Origin: Promethearchaeota archaeon
GTDB taxonomy: Archaea > Asgardarchaeota > Lokiarchaeia > Sigynarchaeales > SOKP01
Length of the DNA: 52,897 bases
Direction: 5' to 3'
Assembly: GCA_016839655.1 (NCBI GenBank)
Contig: JAEOTW010000049.1
Span: 1-52,897, forward strand
How positions within the stretch are numbered: position 1 is the first letter of the stretch; every line of letters starts with the position of its first letter. The position numbers and the translations under genes are program-made. The notes below the pieces were generated by a model. It did no database searches. It had not been told where the DNA came from and saw only the letters and a list, made by a program, of their open reading frames with translations. Shown here piece by piece: positions 36,097 through 43,459 of this stretch.

Positions 36097-39000
36097 TACT
36101 CATTTTCACCTCGTTCTTCTTTTATTTTCTCTTTTATCAGAGATTTCTTTTTAAGATCTGGTATTCCTAATGCTTCTTCGATTGATAGTCCAATTTCTTT
36201 CCAATCATCTCCAAATAGTTTTGCCATCATATCTTCTTTTGTTGGCACTGAAAATGATTCTGCAATCTTCTTTTTAGATTTTATTAATCCTTTGACTTTT
36301 CTGATCTTTTTAACATGTTTTGGTATTCTTGCTTGCTGTATAACTCTATATCCAACTATACTTCCAACTACACCAACAATCGCAGATGTTATTATAATGA
36401 AATAGAAGGTCGGCATACCGGGCCATATTTCCTGCATTTTCACAGTTAGAGTGATTGTAAATTCTTGGCTAGTGAAATTAGCAGCTTCAATATAGATTTT
36501 TCCTACAAAAGTATGTGCCATAAAAAATGTGTTAATATTCCCAGTTAGAATTGATGTATTATATGTACCAAATTCCGTTGGAATTTCATTCAGAGTATAA
36601 TTTATCCCCCTAAAATTAAATTTAACAATCGCATTTTGCAGTTCTATTGATCTAGTATCATCCCATAAATGGATTTCAAAATTAAGATCAGTTCCTTGAT
36701 CTATAGCAATTTGATTGTTAACACCTAATTGGGGTTCTTGAATGGTTACAGTGAATTCTCTTAGCATAATTTCCAAATAAATAAAAGCATTTTTTTGTTC
36801 ATAATTGTCCTGTTTTAAAGTTACATACAAGAAATAGTACCCTACTGGTTTTAATTCGGTGTTAAAATCTAAAGTATAGCTTTGATTTATATTTTGAGTT
36901 AAGATTCCCGAGCCAAAGCTACCAGATACTTTTGTTCCGTTTTCATATAACTCTTCCCAAAGATAATTATGAATAGCTAAATCTCCGACTATATTATTAT
37001 TGTTGGCGTCTCGATAGGTGAAAATGAAATTTCTTTGATCTTGAACATATACACTTGAGCTAATATAATATAAATCCTCTGATTTGGTATTTAGAGTTGT
37101 TTCTCTTTCGAGAATATTAAGATATATAATGAAATCTGATTGTGTACTATAATTTTCAAAAGAGGCAGTAATACTAATTACTTTTATGCCAGTACTCTGC
37201 GCATCTGCTGTATTAATTGTAAATGTAAAATACTCACTATTTATGGGATGTGAAGAGAAACTAACTGGACTAAGACCAATCCATTCATAGCTTAGAAGAG
37301 CATTAGTTAAAGCAGTTCCAAATTCAGTTTCTGAGTATCTAACTGTTATATTTATATACTCATCAAAATATGTTGAATATTCTCTAGAAGGTATTATGTC
37401 GAGTGAACTATAGTCATGAGCGCTGATTGTAGTAGGTTTTGCTAATACTTTTACTAAATAAACCAACGGAGTTGGATTATCATAAATTGGATGAAATCCA
37501 TCTATTTCAATATTATAATATTCCCAATCATTCCCAGCTGAAATCAATCCAGAGTTGTAAGTCAAAGTATAATTGCCATTTCCATTATAGTCCATCTCTA
37601 CACTTCTCAAGACTTCATCTGATCCTGCTAATTTTATTGTTAAAATGCAACTACCAGGAGGTTGTGGGATAAAATCTGATGTTTGCCAATCATCATCAGT
37701 AGATAAAAATTCTGCCCAGAAAACTAGGTTTTCTCCCCATAACACTTCGGTCATTCCATAAGACAAATTAAACTCAGTATCATATTCCGTAAAATTTGTC
37801 TGTACTTCTGGGATCACATTAAAATTGATTGATGAGTTTTGATTAAGCGTATAGTTAAACCATTTAATTTTCTCTCCAGGTGCAGGAATCCATTGTGATG
37901 GATTGATATATGTTATATTGAAATCCACGTTCGGATTGTTAGGAACGTCAATAGAAAAATTATACACTCTGTTAGTTAAATACCAAAATGGTGTTTCATA
38001 AGAATTTTTTGGAGCATACGCGTATCCATCTCTATCTGACATTGCTGATAAATTCACTAAATGGAATCCCGTAGCATCATCAATCACTTTAATTGTTCCG
38101 CTCAACGGCTTATATTCCTTGTCAATATCACTAAAATATGTCAAACGAATATTTAATCTCGCTATCGGGGTTCTTAATTTTACATTACAGGTTTCAACAA
38201 AGTTTAAATCAATTAATCCATTGGATTGTGAAGAATTATACCCATTAACTTCAACTAACAAACCATACACTTCGTAATTATCATTCTCTAGATTGATATT
38301 ATTAATCTTTGCGATATCAAGTTCAATGAAATCATTTGTAACTAGACCAGTATATTCTTTGTAATAAATAAGGTTTCCTGCAGTTGAATTATCTCTATCA
38401 ATATAATAAACAGAGATATCTGTCATGTAATTTTCCATATTGTTCAGAGTAATATTTGTTTTGGTTATTTTTTTATTTCCTAATACAGTTCGCGAACCAT
38501 CTGTATAGAATTTTTCGCTTACTGAATAGCTCCCGATACTAGATTGATTCACATTTATAGTATGATGTCTAAATTTCACGTTGTTTATTGCATAATCACT
38601 TCGAGATATAGAACTTTCATTTAAAATAACAGGACTGAAATTGATACCATAATCATCATTGTTATAATAAATTCTATAATAATAACTCGAGCTGTTTAAC
38701 CATCGAAATGTTGCTTTTCCTGTATCGTCTAGTGTCAGTGTTTCTAATAAAGCCCCTCCAAGACTTTCATTAATCTCAATATTACCATATTTCAATGGAA
38801 TGCCATCCCAATCTACTATTTCAAAATCAATTGTCCATAGATTCAGGTAAATATCAACTATATAATCAATTCCATTAAAATAATATGGTCCTATGCCTTT
38901 TTCAATGCTATTAAATACTTCAATTGACTGAGATCCTAATGTATAATTAGCAGTAATATTATAATAACCAATAGGTATATTATTGAAAGTAATCCTACCA

Positions 39001-40478
39001 TTAGTGGCTGTTCCGTTCGCAACATAATAATTGGGTGATCCTTTTGCATAGGAATTGTCAACTATCATTACATCTGCTGTAGGAACACTCCTCCCATCAA
39101 TATCTTTTATAATTACTTCAACTGATGACACTTGAGCTTGAGCTTCCTCAATTTCTGCTGATAATGTGTAATTAAACTTTACATCATCAACTTGAAAAAA
39201 TCCTGATTTTACTGTCTGAATATCACCATCTTCCGGACCCCAGGTACCAACTTCTATGAATATTTCTTTACCCATATAATTAGAAACATCAATTTCTATT
39301 GAACCAGTTAAATCTCCATCAAGACTTGTGTCTGATCTAGTAAAAATTTCAGGATCTAATTCGGGATGTTCCTTTAGTTCATCATGATATCTCAATGTTT
39401 TTTTATTTGGTGAAATATAAGCGAAACCTCCATAGGTTTCTAACCAGCTATCATAACCACTACCAATATTTTCATGTAAATCGACTTCATTTGTATATTC
39501 TGAATCTGATCCATTACATAGCCTTAGAAAATAGCCATCTTCAGAAATTGTAGGAAGAGAAGAGTCTGGGTCTTCAAAAAACCAGGTTCTTACATTACGA
39601 TAAAGATTTAAACTAATTTTTCCTCCTTCTATTATTGGAACTTTAAAAGGATAAGAATAAAATGTTCCTATATAGTCCTTACAAGCTGCCTGAGGAAGGA
39701 AAGAGCCTTCACCCCCCCACTTATAGGCATAATATCCTGAATCTACTCTTTCAGCCATATCTCTATCATCTATATGAACTAAAGTATTTTCGAAGTTATT
39801 ATAACTATCTAAGGAATAATTTGAAGCTTCCCTGGAGTTACTAATATCTTTGATTTGATCAACTTGATCATGAGAAAAAGTCCAACCATAAGGATCAAAA
39901 TATTGGTCAGTACTATTGTCTAATTCGAAATCCCCATTTTTAATCCAGCCAAAACTGTCTAATACACCATTTGCTTCAGCATTAACAGCTAAACTATTTC
40001 CAAAATATAAATATGTATCTCTTTCAGTTGTAGATTGCGTAATATTAGTGTCAAACCAAATAGTTGCTAAACCCATATTGGGATAATCTTTAGAAACATG
40101 ATATTTTCGTGTTTCATTATTCTCTACGATTCTAATATCATCTAGATCAGATTGAATTGTACTACCTAACTCATCATAATTAAGGATCAGATTCACACCA
40201 TAGTCTATAAAATTGACATCAAATGGATTTGTAATAGTAATTAATCGACGATAAGTAAAATCTGTATCCCACCAAGTATCATTACCTAAAAGACTAGATT
40301 TTAGAGATTCAGTGTTAAAACTTTCATTTTTTATATTGTTGTCATCAATCTGATTATCATTATCATTTCTGGAATTAATAGTGTTGACTGAAAATCCGAT
40401 TAAAAAGCTAAGAAATAGCATTACCATTAATAAAGACGATTTATTTAATTGACTTCTGTTTATTTTTTGTATCTTCAT
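36096..40478 (-). CDS. Giant DUF2341/Ig-like surface protein with conserved cytosolic tail, module B
   Basis: The 1460-residue protein follows the same plan as the module A protein: signal anchor (about 14-33), WWDTDFTYRRLITI as a DUF2341-type opening (about 68-81), an inserted concanavalin-like beta region with many Asn-x-Ser/Thr sequons, regulatory-like and Ig-like domains, and then one membrane helix (about 1352-1375, FYFIIITSAIVGVVGSIVGY). The basic cytosolic tail RIPKHVKKIRKVKG and EIGLSIEEALG matches that of module A, while the extracellular parts differ more. The stop codon overlaps the start of the longin-like gene. A surface receptor or adhesin role is inferred; the ligand is unknown. 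Confidence 0.85.
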   Translation of the reverse strand: MKIQKINRSQLNKSSLLMVMLFLSFLIGFSVNTINSRNDNDNQIDDNNIKNESFNTESLKSSLLGNDTWWDTDFTYRRLITITNPFDVNFIDYGVNLILNYDELGSTIQSDLDDIRIVENNETRKYHVSKDYPNMGLATIWFDTNITQSTTERDTYLYFGNSLAVNAEANGVLDSFGWIKNGDFELDNSTDQYFDPYGWTFSHDQVDQIKDISNSREASNYSLDSYNNFENTLVHIDDRDMAERVDSGYYAYKWGGEGSFLPQAACKDYIGTFYSYPFKVPIIEGGKISLNLYRNVRTWFFEDPDSSLPTISEDGYFLRLCNGSDSEYTNEVDLHENIGSGYDSWLETYGGFAYISPNKKTLRYHDELKEHPELDPEIFTRSDTSLDGDLTGSIEIDVSNYMGKEIFIEVGTWGPEDGDIQTVKSGFFQVDDVKFNYTLSAEIEEAQAQVSSVEVIIKDIDGRSVPTADVMIVDNSYAKGSPNYYVANGTATNGRITFNNIPIGYYNITANYTLGSQSIEVFNSIEKGIGPYYFNGIDYIVDIYLNLWTIDFEIVDWDGIPLKYGNIEINESLGGALLETLTLDDTGKATFRWLNSSSYYYRIYYNNDDYGINFSPVILNESSISRSDYAINNVKFRHHTINVNQSSIGSYSVSEKFYTDGSRTVLGNKKITKTNITLNNMENYMTDISVYYIDRDNSTAGNLIYYKEYTGLVTNDFIELDIAKINNINLENDNYEVYGLLVEVNGYNSSQSNGLIDLNFVETCNVKLRTPIARLNIRLTYFSDIDKEYKPLSGTIKVIDDATGFHLVNLSAMSDRDGYAYAPKNSYETPFWYLTNRVYNFSIDVPNNPNVDFNITYINPSQWIPAPGEKIKWFNYTLNQNSSINFNVIPEVQTNFTEYDTEFNLSYGMTEVLWGENLVFWAEFLSTDDDWQTSDFIPQPPGSCILTIKLAGSDEVLRSVEMDYNGNGNYTLTYNSGLISAGNDWEYYNIEIDGFHPIYDNPTPLVYLVKVLAKPTTISAHDYSSLDIIPSREYSTYFDEYINITVRYSETEFGTALTNALLSYEWIGLSPVSFSSHPINSEYFTFTINTADAQSTGIKVISITASFENYSTQSDFIIYLNILERETTLNTKSEDLYYISSSVYVQDQRNFIFTYRDANNNNIVGDLAIHNYLWEELYENGTKVSGSFGSGILTQNINQSYTLDFNTELKPVGYYFLYVTLKQDNYEQKNAFIYLEIMLREFTVTIQEPQLGVNNQIAIDQGTDLNFEIHLWDDTRSIELQNAIVKFNFRGINYTLNEIPTEFGTYNTSILTGNINTFFMAHTFVGKIYIEAANFTSQEFTITLTVKMQEIWPGMPTFYFIIITSAIVGVVGSIVGYRVIQQARIPKHVKKIRKVKGLIKSKKKIAESFSVPTKEDMMAKLFGDDWKEIGLSIEEALGIPDLKKKSLIKEKIKEERGENE

Positions 40479-40636
40479 AATTTCAAATCATCAAATTGTA
40501 ATTTTTTGATAAAATTTTAACACTATTATATAATAAGTTAAATAAAATATTATGCTATTAGATACTTCATAAAAAAAAAATCTTATCGAGAAATCATTAA
40601 TTTCAAGCTTAATTTACCAAAGAGATATTAAAAATT

Positions 40637-41269
40637 TCATTCTTTTTCTAAAAATAAAAAAATTTTTCTTTTCTTTGGATTTTTAGGATTATCAATAATA
40701 AAGTGTCCATCAAATTCAGTTTCCTTAAAAAATATTTTTCCAATCCCGTCAAGTATTTGTTTATTTTTGGGATAAAATTGAAATATTAATTTCTTTTTTG
40801 GTTTTAAAATTAAATAAAAGGATTTTGCTAAATTAATTATCTGATCCTCCATCGATTTATTATTAATATCTTTATAGATCCATTGTAATGAGGAAATTGA
40901 GATTATAGCATCAAAAATGTGTGGTTTGAACGGGGGAAAGCACATATCTGAAGCAATAGGGTTTAGATCTTTTATATCATAATAATTTAAGAACTTTGAT
41001 ATAATATCTATAGCTACAGTTTTATATCCTAATTCATTTAAATACATTGCAGCAAATCCAGGACCAGTACCTGCATCCAAGATAAGACTATCTTCTTCAC
41101 TAAGATTTAAAATCTCTAATGCTCTTATTGTAATTTTTTCTTGTATTTTCATAATACTTTTAGAGGTAGCATATTGTTCTAAGATTTCTCCTCTGAAGTA
41201 GTCTGGAGCATTGTTATAGATTTCTTCTGGTCTTTTTCTTTTTATATCAAAACTAAATTTATCGCTCAA
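40637..41269 (-). CDS. Bud23/WBSCR22-like SAM-dependent methyltransferase
   Basis: The 210-residue protein is a class I Rossmann methyltransferase with SAM motif I LILDAGTGPGFAA (about 63-75), acidic motif II VAIDII and motif IV IISISSLQWIY. The opening RPEEIYNNAPDYFRGEILEQ, the helix pattern and the SISSLQWI phrase match Bud23, the eukaryotic enzyme that makes N7-methylguanosine in 18S rRNA, with the usual archaeal relatives. Compared with yeast Bud23 it lacks the basic C-terminal extension and ends after a strand-rich tail. It is encoded divergently from the eS25 ribosomal protein gene (149 bases apart), in keeping with a ribosome-related role. A modification of a different rRNA or tRNA base cannot be excluded. 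Confidence 0.7.
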   Translation of the reverse strand: MSDKFSFDIKRKRPEEIYNNAPDYFRGEILEQYATSKSIMKIQEKITIRALEILNLSEEDSLILDAGTGPGFAAMYLNELGYKTVAIDIISKFLNYYDIKDLNPIASDMCFPPFKPHIFDAIISISSLQWIYKDINNKSMEDQIINLAKSFYLILKPKKKLIFQFYPKNKQILDGIGKIFFKETEFDGHFIIDNPKNPKKRKIFLFLEKE

Positions 41270-41417
41270 ATTCTATTGAATATGAATATTTTAATTACCT
41301 TATAATCCTAGAAATCTAAGATTTACTATTAAATCAAAAATTTTATTAAATTTTAAATATTTATAATTTCATTCAGCTTATATTTTCTATACTTTAATTA
41401 ATTAGTTGTGAAACATT

Positions 41418-41717
41418 ATGTCAGAAAAGGAAGAAAAGCAAATAATCAGAAAAGCTACTCTAAATCTGAGAAGAAAATATGGAAGAACTAAACAAATAAA
41501 TGTTGTAGAGAGAGATGCTTTTATTCCAAAACCTCTTGAAAAAGAAATAAAGGAATCAATCTTGAAGAAAAAAACGATTTTGGCAACAGATATTGCTCTT
41601 AGATATGATATTAGAGTTTCCACAGCAAAAATACTTTTAAAGCAATATGAAGAAGAAGGTTTGATTAAATTAATTGACCCTTCTCTAAAATTAAAAATAT
41701 ATGTTCCCTCGAACTAA
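41418..41717 (+). CDS. rps25e: Ribosomal protein eS25 (S25e)
   Basis: The 99-residue protein has a lysine/arginine-rich N-terminus and a winged-helix C-terminal domain. The closing segment, LRYDIRVSTAKILLKQYEEE, GLIKLIDPSLKLKIYVPS, resembles the archaeal/eukaryotic small-subunit protein eS25 in the SxAxxxLxxLxxKGLIK pattern and length. eS25 is found in eukaryotes and some archaea, including Asgards, and sits near the decoding head of the 30S subunit. The match is by eye; an unrelated small winged-helix regulator is the alternative. It stands between a Bud23-like gene and tRNA-Ser. ATG 41418 is the start. Confidence 0.7.
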   Translation: MSEKEEKQIIRKATLNLRRKYGRTKQINVVERDAFIPKPLEKEIKESILKKKTILATDIALRYDIRVSTAKILLKQYEEEGLIKLIDPSLKLKIYVPSN

Positions 41718-41791
41718 ATATATATCAATTTTACTTTAAGGAATTCCTTTAAGTAAAGCCCTTATTATTTGATTTTACCAAGTTAAAAAAG

Positions 41792-41806
41792 AAATAAATT
41801 TATATC
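41792..41806 (+). promoter_or_regulatory. Possible TATA box of the tRNA-Ser gene
   Basis: The box AAATAAATTTATATC ends 42 bases before the tRNA 5' end, leaving room for a leader of about 20 bases. No gene lies between it and the tRNA. Weak evidence in AT-rich DNA. Confidence 0.35.
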
Positions 41807-41847
41807 TATTAGATTTTAACATTAATAGATCATCAATAAATAGGAAG

Positions 41848-41951
41848 GCAGCTGTAGCCTAGATGGTAAGACGCCGGCCTCGAGTGTTTTTTTCAATATC
41901 AAGAAAGCCGGTGCGCGGAAGCGCTCGGGGGTTCGAATCCCTCCAGCTGCG
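41848..41951 (+). tRNA. tRNA-Ser (CGA) with an intron
   Basis: The acceptor stem is GCAGCTG (41848-41854) with CAGCTGC (41944-41950). The discriminator base is G (41951), as in tRNA-Ser. The anticodon stem is CCGGC (41874-41878) with GCCGG (41907-41911), loop C-T-C-G-A-G, so the anticodon is CGA at 41881-41883. A class II variable arm, GCGC (41913-41916), GGAA, GCGC (41921-41924), supports Ser. The T arm is GGGGG, TTCGAAT, CCCTC (41927-41943). The D stem has one non-pair. CCA is not encoded. The gene is interrupted after the base 3' of the anticodon by an intron. A short T-run follows the gene. Confidence 0.88.
41885..41905 (+). other. tRNA intron, about 21 bases, after position 37
   Basis: The extra sequence lies between G at 41884 (position 37) and A at 41906 (position 38), the usual archaeal site. 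The intron segment TCAAG (41899-41903) can pair with the anticodon loop CTCGA with one mismatch, as expected for the central helix of a bulge-helix-bulge processing motif. Exact cut sites may differ by one base. Confidence 0.7.
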
Positions 41952-41963
41952 CTTTTTTAAAAA

Positions 41964-42899
41964 TTATTGAATTATTTGTAGAATAAGATTCTCCATTTGA
42001 GGTTTTGCGGCTTCAATTTTATCTAATATTGAAACGGTTTTTTGTAAGTCTTCATCCTCTTCAATTATGAATAATAAATAAAAATCCAGATTCCCAAATT
42101 GGAGTACCTCAATTATACCTGAAAATCTTTCTCCACTTTCGAAAATATCAGAAAATTCCAGCAAGTTTCTGTTTTCTCCAACTACTCGCTTTTGCAATTC
42201 AATATATTTTTCATAGATTTTTAATTTCTCTATCAATTGAAGATGTGGTCTATACCATTCTCCAACGGTTACACCTCTAGAATCAAATAAAGCCATTAAA
42301 ATTGAATTATAGTTTCCTCCAATCTCTGCGAATAACTGTGAAACCAATTCCATCTTATCGAATAACATGGACAACCCACTAGAAAAAGCATCCATGATAG
42401 ATTTAATATCAAATATTGTTGTTTCAAAGAAAAAAATGTCAAAATCATTGGAGTATCTTGTTAATGCTTGTTTCAAAGTGAGGATTCTCTTATTAATTTG
42501 TACATCATCTACGAGTTGGGGATCGAATTTATGAAAGAGAATGCAGATAGGCACATATACTTGTTCTTCCTTGAAAAAAAGTAATACTTCTTCTAAATAA
42601 TCTATAGATTCGATATACCGATTAAAATCCTGTGCATCTATAACATAGAACATTAAATCTGTTCCACTGAGGTATTTTTCAGGATGCTTTAAGTATTCTT
42701 CTCTATATTGTTTTTGACCCCCAAAATCCATTCTTGTAAACTCAATACCGAGAAATTTAAAAGTATCACGAGCTATTCTTCTTGTTGGTGTTAATCTAGC
42801 TATCTCTTCCTCAAAACCAAAACGTCTGGTAATTGCTGTTATGATACTTGTCTTACCGGCGTTATCTAAACCCATTACTCCAATTTTCTTTGTGATAAT
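41964..42899 (-). CDS. Rag/Gtr-like GTPase with roadblock-like C-terminal domain and non-AUG start
   Basis: From the first ATG (42875) the 303-residue protein starts MGLDNAGKTS, which already lies in the P-loop. The in-frame codons upstream encode I-I-T-K-K-I-G-V, which make the missing first strand of the GTPase fold, and are closed by a TGA at 42905-42903. There is no ATG, GTG or TTG among them, so ATT (42899) or ATC (42896) is the likely start; AGGTGA lies just before. Switch II is DFGGQ, and the guanine motif is HKFD (115-118), which is the form seen in Rag/Gtr1 GTPases. The C-terminal part (about 175-300) looks like a roadblock domain, also a Rag feature. No membrane anchor. It lies 13 bases from the tRNA gene, convergent. 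Confidence 0.8.
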   Translation of the reverse strand: MITKKIGVMGLDNAGKTSIITAITRRFGFEEEIARLTPTRRIARDTFKFLGIEFTRMDFGGQKQYREEYLKHPEKYLSGTDLMFYVIDAQDFNRYIESIDYLEEVLLFFKEEQVYVPICILFHKFDPQLVDDVQINKRILTLKQALTRYSNDFDIFFFETTIFDIKSIMDAFSSGLSMLFDKMELVSQLFAEIGGNYNSILMALFDSRGVTVGEWYRPHLQLIEKLKIYEKYIELQKRVVGENRNLLEFSDIFESGERFSGIIEVLQFGNLDFYLLFIIEEDEDLQKTVSILDKIEAAKPQMENLILQIIQ

Positions 42900-42902
42900 A
42901 AA

Positions 42903-42908
42903 TCACCT
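42903..42908 (-). promoter_or_regulatory. Ribosome-binding site AGGTGA deciding the Rag-like GTPase start
   Basis: AGGTGA on the minus strand lies three bases before ATT (42899) and six before ATC (42896). The only ATG candidate, 42875, would be 27 bases away. It therefore favours a non-AUG start; its last three bases are the in-frame stop that ends the open frame upstream. Confidence 0.5.
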
Positions 42909-43044
42909 AACATTAAATAAAACGTTTTTATTGATAAGTCTTCTAACATATTCAATATTAAAAACAATTAATAAATAATCACTTTTCGTAAAGAAATAGA
43001 GATGATTTTATTATTTAAGCTTAATGTTTGAAAACCTTAAATTT

Positions 43045-43326
43045 TCAACCCCCAGCTAAAGCATAGGATATGTAGAGCTCGTCTCCATCTTTGAGGACGG
43101 TTTTATAGTTTTTTAGATATTTAATATTCCTACCATTTAATAAAATAAGAATTTGAGAACTAAAAGCTTTCTTATTCTTATCAAAGAGTTCATTATCGAG
43201 TTTCTCTTTATATTCACCTAAAAATTGAGAGATAATATCTTTAACAGTTTTACCTTCATAGTCAATATATTTCTTATCTATTCTAAGTTGGAATATATTC
43301 AAAAGATGAAGTTTAATTTTTGCCAT
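43045..43326 (-). CDS. MoaD/ThiS-like ubiquitin-fold protein
   Basis: The 93-residue protein shows the beta-grasp order strand-strand-helix-strand-strand, and it ends with DGDELYISYALAGG. The C-terminal Gly-Gly is the mark of sulfur-carrier proteins MoaD and ThiS and of archaeal SAMP modifiers, which are adenylated and thiocarboxylated at this glycine. The segment LNGRNIKYL before it is typical of the family. Length is normal. It stands alone: no MoaE, ThiF/MoeB-like activating enzyme or molybdopterin gene is adjacent. It may therefore be a protein-modifying SAMP as easily as a cofactor sulfur carrier. Confidence 0.8.
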   Translation of the reverse strand: MAKIKLHLLNIFQLRIDKKYIDYEGKTVKDIISQFLGEYKEKLDNELFDKNKKAFSSQILILLNGRNIKYLKNYKTVLKDGDELYISYALAGG

Positions 43327-43459
43327 AGAAATATCCTATCTCTGGTATCTATTGTTTATTTAATATGAATTAAAAATATATCCTTATTAAGGTTATTTTT
43401 TATTAAATATAGAGCTTAAATTGAATTCAGTGAAGACCTCTATAACCTAATAATTCTGG

